NCBI RefSeq assembly: GCF_052068095.1
Contig: NZ_JBQHDG010000023.1
Span: 62,001 to 126,000 of the forward strand
Direction: 5' to 3'
DNA: 64,000 nt
From: Phytohabitans sp052068095
Lineage (GTDB): Bacteria > Actinomycetota > Actinomycetes > Mycobacteriales > Micromonosporaceae
The notes below the pieces were generated by a model. The model saw nothing but the letters and a program-made list of their open reading frames with translations. It did not search any database and was not told the DNA's origin. Positions 7,377-16,326 of this stretch are shown here, piece by piece (within the stretch, counting starts at the first letter, position 1; the number at the start of each line of letters is the position of its first letter). A program made the position numbers and the translations under genes.

Positions 7377-8603
7377 TCACCATGTCGGAGTGGCGGACCT
7401 GACTCCCATTCGGGTGCTGAGGTCGATCGCTGTCCTCGGCGTGCGGGGTCGGGACAGGATCTCGCGCACGATTATCCGCGACAGCCGATGGTAACGCACC
7501 TGGTCAGGGCCGATCTGCTCGGCGCTGAGAAGTATGTCCAAGGCGTCATCGACACGGTTCCAGCGTGCGAACGCCCGCGCTACCTCGATCGAATGCCGGA
7601 CCCGGCGCTCGACGGGAAGTGCCCGGGTGTCAACGGTGGGGCCGATCTCGATCGCCCGCGCAACGTCGCCGAACTCCATCGCCACGGACACCTGATGGAT
7701 GGTGACGTTCGTGGGGCCGAACGCGGTCCACAGGTGGTTGGCGTCCCCGCCGAGGCGAGCGGCTGAGTCGCTGGCCTCGCCCAGGTGCGTGTCCGATGTT
7801 GGGCGGTCATCCTGGTGCGCTGCGGCCATCGCGCACACCAGGTGGAGGCTGCCGTAGACGGACAGCAGTTCCGGGCTCGGGCGAGACAGGCGTGGCTGAA
7901 GGTACTGCGCGGCGGCCGAGGCAAGTCCCCGCCCCTGGCCGTACTCCCCGATGGAGACCAGGGCATGCGCTGCTGCCCGGCTCAGCGAACCGATCACGAC
8001 ATGGTCGTTGCTGGCGTTGGCCGCCGCCAGCCCTCGACTTGCGGCGATCCACGCGAGGTCGGCCTCGCCGAGTTTGGTCAGGAACAGGGTGGCGACCTGG
8101 TGAACGTAGGCGGTGAGCGCTTGCGCTCTCTGCCCGTCGTTGCCGTCGAAGGCGCGGGTCGCGGTGAGGCTGTCGTGGATGAGGTAGGGCAACCGCCGCG
8201 CGAGTGTGGCGTACTGCGACCGCTGATAGCGATCCCAAATATCGGCGATGTCGCGCTCCAGGTCAGCGAGGGAAGGCGGGTCATCGTCTTGGAATGACGC
8301 GATGGCCGGGGTGAGGTGCCGATAGTCCCGCAACGCCGCCCGCAGCGCCGGGATCGTCTGCCGCCCCGAGCCTTCCGACCAGTCGAACAGGCTCGGCTCG
8401 CCGATCAGGTCGGCAAGCGCGACGTCCAGCGCGGAGGCGATGCCCCGTATGACTGACAGCCGGTCCAACTCGGCGCGGTTGTTTTCCACCTTGCGTAGCC
8501 ACTCTGCGGTCTTTCCCACCAACCCGGCAAGCACGTCTTGGGAGATGCCACGGCGGCGGCGGTAAAACGCCACGCGTTGGCCGATGGTCATGTCATCGGT
8601 CAT
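7377..8603 (-). CDS. XRE-family HTH regulator with long TPR-like sensor region
   Basis: 408 residues from ATG at 8603 (a second ATG lies at 8591). Residues 5-65 form a Cro/C1-type HTH (RVAFYRRRRGISQDVLAGL, then VGKTAEWLRKVENNR). The rest is a helical repeat region of about 300 residues typical of large actinobacterial XRE regulators, which are thought to sense a small ligand or partner. No enzyme domain is present. It is divergent from the operon starting at 8790. The 186 bases between the two starts should hold both promoters, so it is the obvious candidate controller of that operon. Its stop lies 13 bases past the convergent YdcF gene. Confidence 0.85.
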   Translation of the reverse strand: MTDDMTIGQRVAFYRRRRGISQDVLAGLVGKTAEWLRKVENNRAELDRLSVIRGIASALDVALADLIGEPSLFDWSEGSGRQTIPALRAALRDYRHLTPAIASFQDDDPPSLADLERDIADIWDRYQRSQYATLARRLPYLIHDSLTATRAFDGNDGQRAQALTAYVHQVATLFLTKLGEADLAWIAASRGLAAANASNDHVVIGSLSRAAAHALVSIGEYGQGRGLASAAAQYLQPRLSRPSPELLSVYGSLHLVCAMAAAHQDDRPTSDTHLGEASDSAARLGGDANHLWTAFGPTNVTIHQVSVAMEFGDVARAIEIGPTVDTRALPVERRVRHSIEVARAFARWNRVDDALDILLSAEQIGPDQVRYHRLSRIIVREILSRPRTPRTAIDLSTRMGVRSATPTW

Positions 8604-8789
8604 GCCTCGCACACGATCATCCTGCCTGCCGACGCGGCTGCGACCTGGTACGAAAATTACCGGTTGGTCGCCCACGGTGAACCTACCTTCAGTCTTCGAT
8701 ACGTCACGCGCGGTTGTCCATCCCGGATCGACTGACAACCAGCCCCATTGACAGCAACGAAGCAGATGAGGGAAAGGCAGGGCAGGGCG

Positions 8790-9557
8790 ATGGATTCTCG
8801 CCTGCCGAGCGGCGAGCTTGCCGACAGGCCCGCGGACGCCTTCCGGGTCGCCGTGGTCATGCTCGTCGACCCGCAGGGGCGGATCCTGCTCCAGCTGCGC
8901 GACGGCAATACCCGCATCGACCCACACCGCTGGTGCCTTCCCGGTGGGGCCGTCGAGCCCGGCGAGGACGCCCGCACCGCTGCACTCCGCGAACTGTTCG
9001 AGGAGACCGGCCTCACGCCGGACACCGACCTGATACTGGCGTGGCAGGGGCGCGTGCCTTCCCAGAGGTTCCCCGGCGCGGTCGCGGACTGCCACGTCTT
9101 TCTCGGCCGGATCGGTGCCGGTCAGCAGGACGTCCAGTGCGATGAGGGCGACGCGATGGTGTTCACCCCCGTCAACCGGCTGCCCGCACTGGAGGTCGGG
9201 CCCGTCCATCGTCAGATCCTCTCGACCGTCCTCGCTTCGCCGCTGTTCCCAGCCCAACGGCGGCCCGACCAGCCAGGAACTGACAGCGACGCCTACCACA
9301 AGACCGATGGCGGACTGGGCACGAGCGGCCGCGAGGCGAGGGCGTGCTTCATGTCAGCCCGCGGCGCACAGGTAGATCCGCGTCCTGATGCCTCCCCGGT
9401 TGTACGTGACATGGGCTCCGTGCTGCCGGGTGATCCGGCGGGCGCGTCGCGAGATGGGTGGGGTCGGCTCCCGCTCGGCCCGGCTCGCGCCGCGCCCGCT
9501 TCGGCTCGTCATACCTCGGGTGAGAGCGACTACCGCTTCGGAGGAGGGGACGAATGA
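8790..9557 (+). CDS. Nudix hydrolase with C-terminal extension
   Basis: 255 residues from ATG at 8790 after a purine-rich stretch. The domain spans about residues 10-145 with a perfect Nudix box: G-AVEPG-E-DARTAAL-RELFEETGL. This is the Mg-binding helix that cleaves nucleoside diphosphate-X bonds. LLQLRDGNTRIDPHRWCLPG upstream of the box is typical of the MutT/ADP-ribose class, but the substrate is unknown. About 100 Pro/Gly/Arg-rich residues follow the domain and may be unstructured. The stop overlaps the next ATG (ATGA at 9554-9557). First gene of the six-gene operon. Confidence 0.85.
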   Translation: MDSRLPSGELADRPADAFRVAVVMLVDPQGRILLQLRDGNTRIDPHRWCLPGGAVEPGEDARTAALRELFEETGLTPDTDLILAWQGRVPSQRFPGAVADCHVFLGRIGAGQQDVQCDEGDAMVFTPVNRLPALEVGPVHRQILSTVLASPLFPAQRRPDQPGTDSDAYHKTDGGLGTSGREARACFMSARGAQVDPRPDASPVVRDMGSVLPGDPAGASRDGWGRLPLGPARAAPASARHTSGESDYRFGGGDE

Positions 9558-10591
9558 CCACCAAGACGATCTATGCCGGTGAGCCTGACCAGATGGCCAT
9601 CGCGCAAGAGGTGCTGGACGAGCACGTCACCTCCAGCGCGACTGGGCTGTGCCTCAAATACGGCGTGCGCGGCCCGTGCTACCGGCGGGAGACGGCCACC
9701 GTGGTCTTCTCCCGATTCCTGCGACTACCTCGACTCACGCCCGGCCTGACCTGGCCGCAACTGGTCGGCGCCCGCCGTGTCAACGTGTGTCGTCCCGTCG
9801 ACGGACCACCCCACATGAGCCGCCCAATAACGATCGCGGACTCCCGCTCGGCGCCGCGGACCGCACGGGAACCGCGGTCCGGCCCGGTGATGGGACAGGC
9901 GCCGACGACGGTGCTCGTCGCGGTGATCGGTCCGCCCGGGGTGGGGAAGTCGACGGTGGTCGCGGCGCTGGCCAGCGCGGAAGGTATGCCGGTGTTCCGG
10001 CTTCGCGAGACGATCCGCGCCCGGCCGGAGCTGCTTGCGGGGCTGGGACCGAGCACGGACCCGCTGGGCTGGGTGAGCCTGGAGGCGGTGCGCTGGGTGC
10101 TTGATGCCACGTTCGTGCGGGGCCGGTTCACGTTCGGTGCTGCGACGGTGCTGCTGGACAACTTCCCGGGCACCGCCGGCCAATTGGACCTGCTGGCCCA
10201 GACCGCCCAAGCCGCTGCTGCGCGGGTGGCGCTGTTGGAGCTTCGCGCCGACATGGCCACGATCGTCGGGCGAGTCGAGCAGCGTCGGGTGTGCCTGGTG
10301 TGTGGGCCGGACCCGCATGCTCCGGCCGTCGCGGCTGCCGACGACGCGCGGCGGTGCGGCTCGTGCCGCATGGTTCTGGCCCGCCGCGACACCGACGTAC
10401 CCCGGCTGCACGGGCTTCGGCTGGCCCGATACGCCGCTAACCAGCCGGAGATCGCCGAGCTTGCCGCCGAGTGCGGCATCGCGCACCTGAGCGTCAATGC
10501 CGACGCCACCATGTCCGAGGTCTGCCAGGCGGCCCACCATGCCGTGCATCGGCTGACCGCACTCGCCAAGCACGAAGGGAGCCGATCGTGA
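9554..10591 (+). CDS. Adenylate-kinase-like P-loop kinase with zinc LID and an extra N-terminal domain
   Basis: 345 residues from ATG at 9554, preceded by GGAGGGGACGA. Residues 116-345 look like a nucleoside monophosphate kinase: P-loop GPPGVGKST (126-134), TVLLDNFPGTAGQLDLL (about 198-214; adenylate kinases have LDGFPRT here), and a LID with Cys247, Cys250, Cys268 and Cys271 that should bind zinc. Residues 1-85 are a separate small module (IAQEVLDEHVTSSATG, then GPCYRRETATVVF). The two are joined by a low-complexity linker, and the kinase could start independently near 9890. A nucleotide or nucleoside-like substrate is likely. The stop overlaps the GTG of the radical SAM gene. Confidence 0.75.
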   Translation: MTTKTIYAGEPDQMAIAQEVLDEHVTSSATGLCLKYGVRGPCYRRETATVVFSRFLRLPRLTPGLTWPQLVGARRVNVCRPVDGPPHMSRPITIADSRSAPRTAREPRSGPVMGQAPTTVLVAVIGPPGVGKSTVVAALASAEGMPVFRLRETIRARPELLAGLGPSTDPLGWVSLEAVRWVLDATFVRGRFTFGAATVLLDNFPGTAGQLDLLAQTAQAAAARVALLELRADMATIVGRVEQRRVCLVCGPDPHAPAVAAADDARRCGSCRMVLARRDTDVPRLHGLRLARYAANQPEIAELAAECGIAHLSVNADATMSEVCQAAHHAVHRLTALAKHEGSRS

Positions 10592-11753
10592 GTACCACCG
10601 CGCTACCGATGCCGACGCTGCGCCGTGATCGAGCGGCGTTTAGCGACGCGTACGGCAATGCCCGCCTGCCCGCCTCCGCCCACGACACCGCACCCCGGCG
10701 GGTGGACAAGATCCCGTACGGGCGGTTCCGCAATGTCTACCTGTACATCACCGAGGCGTGCCAGCTGCGCTGTGAGCACTGCTACATGGGCGAGCGGCTG
10801 GAACGGGCGTTGAAGATGCCCTACGAGGCGGTCATGAACACGCTGACGACGTGGCGGCAGATGGGCGGGTCGAAGCTGACCATCCTCGGCGGGGAACCGA
10901 CGCTGCATCCCGACTACATCCCGATCATCCGTGGCGCCAAGGCGCTCGGCTACGAGCACGTGATCACCACCAGCAATGGGCTCGGTCCGGCGGCGAAGAA
11001 GTTCGCCCAGATGGAGCCGGAGGACTTCTCCTACGTGCAGATCAGCCTCGACGGTGGCTGCGCAGCCAGCCACGACCAGGTCCGCGGCGAGGGCACCTTC
11101 GACCAAGCCCTCAGCACCGTCGCCGGGTTGTGCGAGCGCGGCTTCGACACCCGGATCATCTGTACCGTCAACCGGGCCAACCTCGGCGACTGCCTGAACC
11201 TGTTGGACTTCGCCGACGAACTGGGCGTGTCGCTGGTCAAGTTCCACGTGTTCTCCGTCATCGGCTCCGGGCACGGCGCGGCAGAGTGGGGCATCGGGCC
11301 TGCCGAGTGGATCGCGTTCTACGAGCGCCTGGAACAGGTCGGGCCGGGCCACAAGACCCGCATCTGGTACCAGCCGACCTACGCCCGCCGGGAGCGGATG
11401 GCCGGCTACGCCGCAGACGGATATCGGGGCTGTATCGGCCGGACCCTGGACCGGATCTCGATCTTCCCGGACGGCCGGGCGTACGTGTGCTCGTTCCTGT
11501 TCGACACCGACCTGCACTTCGCGAACAGGTCGACGGCCAGGTGGTCCTCAACAAGCAAGCCAACGAGTTCGACCTGTTCACCCAGACTCTGCGGCACCCG
11601 AGCTGCGGCTCATGCAAGGTCTCTGATGCGTGCATGGGCGGCTGCCCGGCCGAGGAGCTGGTGATGGGGCAGGCGTCCTGCGCCGCCGAGCCGGACATCG
11701 TGCCGGTGTGCCGGCTATGGAAAGCCGACGTGCCCACCGGCCTGCCAGGCTAA
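10588..11753 (+). CDS. Radical SAM/SPASM protein, frameshifted near its 3' end
   Basis: GTG at 10588 overlaps the previous stop. CQLRCEHC (Cys58, Cys62, Cys65) binds the catalytic 4Fe-4S cluster, and LTILGGEPTLHPDY follows as the GGE motif for SAM. Residues 1-311 or so are intact. Near 11522 the frame is lost: the upstream frame ends at 11664 with nonsense, while the next frame carries the true C-terminus (VDGQVVLNKQANEFDLF, then SCGSCKVSDACMGGC) up to 11753. One missing base after TTCGC restores a protein of about 388 residues. SPASM proteins bind extra clusters and often modify peptides or carbohydrates. No precursor peptide gene was found. Confidence 0.85.
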
Positions 11754-11841
11754 CCAACCACGATCGAGTGCCGAAAATGGTCCACGGCAGGGACAAAACA
11801 CACCCGGCCCAACAACGATGATCAACGAACGAGGAGCTGTG

Positions 11842-12276
11842 ATGGCCCGCTACACCTCATGTGTCGACCTGCACCTGATCCTGCGCGACGGTGACGGACG
11901 GGTGCTGGTCGGCGAGCGCCGCAACACCGGTTGGGCCGATGGGCAGCTTGGCCTTCCATCTGGGCACCTGGAAAACGGCGAGTCCGCCACCACAGGCGTC
12001 GCCCGCGAAGCCGAGGAGGAGGTCGGCGTACTCGTCAAGCCCGATGCCCTGCGGTTGGTCCACCTGATGCACCACCGCACCGACTCCGGACGGGTCGCAC
12101 TGTTCTTCGAGGCCCGCGACTGGTCCGGTCAGATCACCAACCAGGAGCCGGACAAGTGCGCCGGATGGTCGTTCGTCGACCCGGCCGACCCGTCCCCGCA
12201 GATCGTGCCCTACGTCGCGCAAGCGCTGCGGCAGATCGCCTCGGGCGAGGTCTACAGCGAGGGCGGCTGGTCGTAG
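11842..12276 (+). CDS. Nudix hydrolase
   Basis: 144 residues. ATG at 11842 follows GAGGAGCTGTG and is preferred to ATG at 11818, which adds eight residues. The Nudix box is perfect: G-HLENG-E-SATTGVA-REAEEEVGV (about residues 43-65). The preceding VLVGERRNTGWADGQLGLPS and the following HRTDSGRVALFFEARDW are typical of compact MutT-like enzymes of about 145 residues. This is the second Nudix gene in the operon. Two diphosphate hydrolases beside two kinases suggest that nucleotide-activated intermediates or by-products are handled. It lies 88 bases after the radical SAM stop and 2 bases before the PfkB-like gene. Confidence 0.9.
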   Translation: MARYTSCVDLHLILRDGDGRVLVGERRNTGWADGQLGLPSGHLENGESATTGVAREAEEEVGVLVKPDALRLVHLMHHRTDSGRVALFFEARDWSGQITNQEPDKCAGWSFVDPADPSPQIVPYVAQALRQIASGEVYSEGGWS

Positions 12277-12278
12277 CC

Positions 12279-13186
12279 ATGACGCCAGCGATGGGACCAG
12301 ACCTGGTCTGCTTCGGCTACCTCACCCACGCGCAGGTCACCGCCGTGGCGGCCTATCCGGCGGCGAACACCGGAGCGCAGGTGGTCCAGGTCCTCCCGTC
12401 GCTGGCCGGGGACGCACCCATCACTGCCGTGACCGCACGGCGGCTCGGCTCGACCACGCACCTGATCAGCAACCGGGTCAGCGTCGACGCCGCCGGGCAG
12501 GCCGTCCTCGACATGCTCGACAGCGCCGCCGTCACCCACCAAGCGCTGCCCAGCGCCGCGCCCGGCTCTGGCACGCCACAGCTCACCATCGTGACCGACC
12601 AGGCGGGCACCCGCACATGGTTCGCCTGGCTCGGCAACACCTTGGAACAGCTCGCCACCGCGGACCTGACCTCGCTGAGCGCGGCCCGGCTGGCGTACAT
12701 CGACTGCTATCGCATCATCGACGGCCTGGCCGCCGCCGCGATCACCGCCGGCCACGCTCCGCTGCTGCTCAACCTCGGCGGCGACCGCTCTCCGACACCG
12801 CCGCCGAAGCCGCCAGCAGACGCCACATCACGTTCGTACAGACCAACCTCGATGAGCAAGACGCCGGCCGCGCCGAGGCCGTCGCCGCTGACCTGTATGC
12901 CCGGCTGCACCCGGAGACCGTCGTGGTCACCCTCGGCCGGCCCGGCGCCCTCGGCTACACGTCGGCGGGCGCCTTCCGGATGCAGGCACGGCAGATCCAT
13001 GTGCGTCACACACACGGCGCGGGAGCCGCGTTCTCCGACAGACTCGCGCACGCCTACCTCACCGGAGCCACCGCCCGCCAAGCCGTCCACGCCGCCTGCC
13101 TCGCGGGCACCTCGCACTGCGCAGCCACCGGCGCGATACCCCACCAGCGCACCGACGTCGATCTGATCATGGAGGCACTGTCATGA
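12279..13186 (+). CDS. PfkB/ribokinase-like sugar kinase, frameshifted
   Basis: Starts at ATG 12279, two bases after the Nudix stop. The first 165 residues (GPDLVCFGYLTHAQVTAVAA onward) and the C-terminal half (ETVVVTLGRPGALGYTS, then HTHGAGAAFSDRLAHAYLTG) lie in different frames. The switch is near 12786, where one missing base in GACCGCTCTCC would restore a protein of about 302 residues. The HGAGAAFSD segment corresponds to PfkB signature 2, usually DTxGAGD with the catalytic base Asp, and here the Asp position reads Ala. The enzyme may therefore be divergent or inactive. A sugar or nucleoside substrate is expected. The stop overlaps the cupin ATG. Confidence 0.75.
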
Positions 13187-13851
13187 CTACCGTCGCCCCA
13201 ACCGCCGCCCTCTATGCCCCGCTCGCAGGCCTGGACTGGAACGACCTGACCGCCGTTGCCGCCGCCTCCACTACGGTCCTCGACCAGCTCACCGCCGACC
13301 GTGCCCTCCTCGGTGAACTGACCGACACGGTGGTTGACAATCCGCACCTGGCCCGGCTGTGCGAGCACTACGACATCCTCGACAAGATCGTCCTGCACGA
13401 CGACCCAGACGGCTGGCGGATCAGGCTCCACGTATTCCTCGACGGCTACTTCGACAGGCCCCATAACCATCGCTGGACCTACACCAGCCGGATCCTCACC
13501 GGCAGCTACACCCACGTCCTCTACGGCACCGACCACGAATTCACCGACGAAGTCGACGTGGCCGCACTCTCGCCCCGCCTGAGCCGCATCGAGGAACCCG
13601 GCGACACCTACACCCTGCACCACAGCATGATCCACTCCGTGACGGCGCACAGCGAAGCCGTAACCCTCATCGTGCGCGGCCCCGCCGTCAAAGACAGGTT
13701 CGTCGTCACCGACCGCGCCACCGGCAAAGCCTGGTGGCAGTACGGCGCCGCCACCGAGACACCCGACACCGCCACCGCCAAGCGCATGACCAACGAACAT
13801 CTCCGCGACCGCATCACCGCCCTGCACACGGCAGGCACCTTCACCCCGTAG
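13183..13851 (+). CDS. Cupin-like protein, possible metal-dependent dioxygenase
   Basis: 222 residues. ATG at 13183 overlaps the preceding stop (ATGA). The middle is a double-stranded beta-helix: IRLHVFLDGYFDRPHNHRW puts His94 and His96 in the first cupin motif, TLHHSMIHSV (143-152) gives second-motif His residues, and a helical N-terminus of about 60 residues precedes. Cysteine dioxygenase-like cupins have the same PHNH start, but I cannot assign a substrate. It is the last gene of the operon and could oxidise or epimerise the product. A hairpin downstream at about 13926-13945 may end transcription. Confidence 0.75.
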   Translation: MTTVAPTAALYAPLAGLDWNDLTAVAAASTTVLDQLTADRALLGELTDTVVDNPHLARLCEHYDILDKIVLHDDPDGWRIRLHVFLDGYFDRPHNHRWTYTSRILTGSYTHVLYGTDHEFTDEVDVAALSPRLSRIEEPGDTYTLHHSMIHSVTAHSEAVTLIVRGPAVKDRFVVTDRATGKAWWQYGAATETPDTATAKRMTNEHLRDRITALHTAGTFTP

Positions 13852-13925
13852 CCACTCACGGCAAGGGCCCCGCGCCGTGAAAAGCCCACCTAAAAGCGGG
13901 TCCGCCGCCCCCCAACAGGCGGTAT

Positions 13926-13945
13926 CTGGCAAGGTGCTTTGCCAG
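13926..13945 (+). terminator. Possible hairpin terminator after the radical SAM operon
   Basis: CTGGCAA (13926-13932) and TTGCCAG (13939-13945) pair with a six-base loop, 75 bases after the cupin stop. CCGCC/GGCGG repeats just upstream could form a second stem. There is no T-run, as is usual for actinobacterial terminators. The rest of 13852-14104 shows no gene. Confidence 0.35.
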
Positions 13946-14104
13946 TCATCACGGTCCGCGAGTTCACCGGCGGGCACCCGCCCGGCGCTGACGAACCCCA
14001 TCAACCCTGGCGACGCCATGACAATGGACCGGACCTGGTCGGCACAGCTACATGTGGAGTGCGGCAGTTGGAACCGACCGTCCCGGCGTCCGGTCGGCGT
14101 AGCG

Positions 14105-14263
14105 CTACCCGGCCACCGGAGCGTAGTGAAAGACGCCCAACCGCTTGGGCTTGTGGCCCGACGCAGAATGGACCGACATCACCGGCACTGTAAGCGTCAC
14201 CGTGACAGCGTGAGCACCGAGCATACCGTTCATGGTCATCTCCAACGCCGCGGTCATGCTCAT
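14105..14263 (-). CDS. Doubtful 52-residue Met-rich ORF
   Basis: A 52-residue frame from ATG at 14263, 20 bases after the cyclo-ligase-like gene on the same strand. It starts MSMTAALEMTMNGMLGAHAV, has a Val/Thr-rich middle and ends KPKRLGVFHYAPVAG. Codons are reasonably GC-rich at the third position, but there is no clear ribosome binding site, and a second antisense frame covers the same bases. It could be a small peptide gene co-transcribed with the cyclo-ligase gene, a gene remnant, or chance. No leader or core resembling a known RiPP precursor is obvious. Confidence 0.25.
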   Translation of the reverse strand: MSMTAALEMTMNGMLGAHAVTVTLTVPVMSVHSASGHKPKRLGVFHYAPVAG

Positions 14264-14282
14264 CGCGAACGATGCACAACAT

Positions 14283-15047
14283 CTATCCTGCCATCTCCGG
14301 GCCGGTGTCTTTCGTTTGACGTCGGCCAGCAAGGTCGGCGAGCAGTGGAATGGCGGCGATTTTCTCGGCGGCGAGATCTTGCCACAGTAGGCCGTCCGGG
14401 TGCCGTGAGGGCGGGCACTCAATGAGTTGTTCGGGTGTGACAATCAAGTCGACGGTGAAGTCGTGGCGAGCGACAGGTAGTGCTTCGTTGACTACTTGGA
14501 GTTGGTGGACGGTGGTCGCGATGACGGTGCTCGGCGCTAGGAGTCCGGCTTGTGCTAGTAGTGCGACTTCGATATCCGAATAGCCTGCGCCCTTTCCGAT
14601 CCGTGTGCCGTCGGGGTTGACCGCGACGCTGCCGCAGATGATTAGGTCGATGTGGGGCATCTCGTCGACGTGGACTTTCGGTGCGGCCCTTGCTGCGGCC
14701 TGTGGTATCGCTGCTTGGTCTAGCGGGATTTGTAGGTGCGTTGGGTCGAGCCGGAAAAAGGGGCGGATGTCGGCGAGCTGGGGTACGGCCATGTAGACGG
14801 TCTTTCCGGCTGTGAGCGCGCCGACTCGGACTGGGAGCTGGGGCCAGTCTGGGTTGGCCTTTATTGTCCGGCTGGCGTGCCATTGCGGTGTATCGGCTAG
14901 TCGCTGCGCCGCCGCCTCTGCGCCGGCGAAGTAGGGGATCTTGCCGCGCACCGCTGATACAGGACTGACGCCTTCGCGGATGAGCAGGTTCCAGACGCGT
15001 TCGCGGATCCGATGCTTGGCTATCAGGGTGTCGGCGTGTTCTGCCAC
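14283..15047 (-). CDS. 5-formyltetrahydrofolate cyclo-ligase family protein
   Basis: 254 residues from GTG at 15047, with GAGAGG upstream. The family pattern is visible: a basic N-terminal helix (AKHRIRERVWNLLIREGVS), VYMAVPQLADIRPFF, and the phosphate loop IGKGAGYSDIEVALLAQAG (about 152-170), which corresponds to the GxGxGYYD segment of MTHFS. Canonical enzymes make 5,10-methenyl-THF from 5-formyl-THF with ATP. This protein is longer than the usual 180-200 residues and carries an unusual middle, so another acyl or folate-like substrate is possible. It is co-transcribed with the regulator at 15058-16254, 10 bases apart. A C-terminal duplicate lies at 5955-6125. Confidence 0.8.
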   Translation of the reverse strand: MAEHADTLIAKHRIRERVWNLLIREGVSPVSAVRGKIPYFAGAEAAAQRLADTPQWHASRTIKANPDWPQLPVRVGALTAGKTVYMAVPQLADIRPFFRLDPTHLQIPLDQAAIPQAAARAAPKVHVDEMPHIDLIICGSVAVNPDGTRIGKGAGYSDIEVALLAQAGLLAPSTVIATTVHQLQVVNEALPVARHDFTVDLIVTPEQLIECPPSRHPDGLLWQDLAAEKIAAIPLLADLAGRRQTKDTGPEMAG

Positions 15048-15057
15048 TTTGTGCCTC

Positions 15058-16254
15058 TCATGTCATCAGGGCCAGGAGGCGGTCGTGTAGCTCACGCACC
15101 TGAGGCTGATCGCGCCAGGGCGCCATTTCACGTCCGGCGGCGAAGGTGACGTTGAGTCCGCCTGCGCCGCGGGTCTGCTCCGCCAGATCGATGGCCCGAT
15201 GCAGATGTCCAATAGCTTCGTCAAGTTGGCGCTGGCGAACGCAGGCGATGGCGAGGTTGGCGTGCACGATTGTTCCCGCCTTGGTTGGCCCGTGAGCCAG
15301 GTGCGAGCTTTGTTCTAGGTGTTGCTGCGCCGCGCGCGGTTCGTTGAGGAAGAGGTAGCAAGAGCCAGCGACCCGGCCAAGTTGGCTCGGCGAGTACAGC
15401 TCGATTGCCGCGTCGGTGTTGTTCACTTGCGCAAACTGTGCTTCGGCCTCCCTGAGGGCTGCCTCGCACTCCGTGCGCTGCTGGAGCATTGCCCTGGCCT
15501 CCCCCATGTGTAGTAGGCCGAGGCCCGAGATCACGCGGCTGGTGGTGGCGCTGAGCCGGGCGGCCTCCTGCGCCAGATGCAGGCCCGAGGTCGGGTCCTT
15601 GTATCCATACAGGGCGATGTAGCTCTTGCGCAGGTGAGCGTTAGCCTCAGTTGCGGTGTCGCCGACCTGCCGGGCGGCGTCGATCGCCTCGTCGAAGTAC
15701 GCCGTGGCCGTCGCATGGTCGTGGCGCAGGGATGCATCCCACACCAGTTGGCCCATGAGGATTGCCGACTCGGCGCGCGCAGTTGTCAACTCGCGGCGGA
15801 TACGTCCGGTCCTGCAGTGGCCCGACAGATACGTGATCTGAGCGTGGTGCTGTCCGGCCGCAGCCAGCAGAGAGGTCGACGGGGCGTGCTCGTACCTTTC
15901 GTCGAGGTCTTGGACCTTCTCGCGAAGCAGGGCGACCGCGATCAGGTCGACCTGCTCAGGGTGAGCCAGGGCCCACTCGAGCCGTTCTGGCCTGGCCGAC
16001 TCGTCAAAGCCGCCGGGACCGACCTGCCTCGAAAGCCCGGCCAGCACCTCCGTGAAACGCCGCTGAGCGTCATCGTCAGCCGTCTTCAGCGCCTGGTCCA
16101 GCAGCGACAGCGAGAAGCCAGAGATCGTTACCCTGCCCGTTTCCCAGTTCGTGATCGACCTGTGGGTTACGCCGAGTCGGGCTGCGAACGCGCGCTTGGT
16201 CAGCCGCAGCGCGTTGCGTAGTGCAAGCGCTTCTGCCGCTGACCACTGCTGCAC
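15058..16254 (-). CDS. XRE-family HTH regulator with TPR-like repeats
   Basis: 398 residues from GTG at 16254, with AGGGGG upstream. Residues 5-60 hold a Cro/C1-type HTH (ALRNALRLTKRAFAARLGVT, then HRSITNWETGRVTI). The rest is a series of helical repeats of about 40 residues (for example ATATAYFDEAIDAARQVGD and QLDEAIGHLHRAIDLAEQ), a TPR-like sensor. It is similar in layout to the regulator at 7377-8603. The cyclo-ligase-like gene follows in the same operon. Autoregulation is plausible because two CCACCTT repeats lie in its promoter region (16308-16326). Confidence 0.85.
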   Translation of the reverse strand: MQQWSAAEALALRNALRLTKRAFAARLGVTHRSITNWETGRVTISGFSLSLLDQALKTADDDAQRRFTEVLAGLSRQVGPGGFDESARPERLEWALAHPEQVDLIAVALLREKVQDLDERYEHAPSTSLLAAAGQHHAQITYLSGHCRTGRIRRELTTARAESAILMGQLVWDASLRHDHATATAYFDEAIDAARQVGDTATEANAHLRKSYIALYGYKDPTSGLHLAQEAARLSATTSRVISGLGLLHMGEARAMLQQRTECEAALREAEAQFAQVNNTDAAIELYSPSQLGRVAGSCYLFLNEPRAAQQHLEQSSHLAHGPTKAGTIVHANLAIACVRQRQLDEAIGHLHRAIDLAEQTRGAGGLNVTFAAGREMAPWRDQPQVRELHDRLLALMT

Positions 16255-16307
16255 CTTGGCCCCCTTATGTCAACGCCCTGATCGCCTGCAGCCTATCGGG
16301 CAGATTT

Positions 16308-16326
16308 CCACCTTAGTACCCACCTT
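16308..16326 (-). promoter_or_regulatory. Direct repeat in the promoter region of the HTH/TPR regulator
   Basis: CCACCTT at 16308-16314 and again at 16320-16326, 12 bases apart, about 55 bases upstream of the GTG at 16254. In the direction of the regulator it reads AAGGTGG twice, about one helical turn apart. This is a reasonable operator, but no protein is known to bind it. The rest of 16255-16604 shows no better gene. Confidence 0.3.

Noticed and set aside
13054..14019. 321-residue minus-strand open frame
   Set aside because: Antisense to the cupin gene, which has a proper start, coupling and fold motifs. This frame is Gly/Val/Asp-rich without a family.
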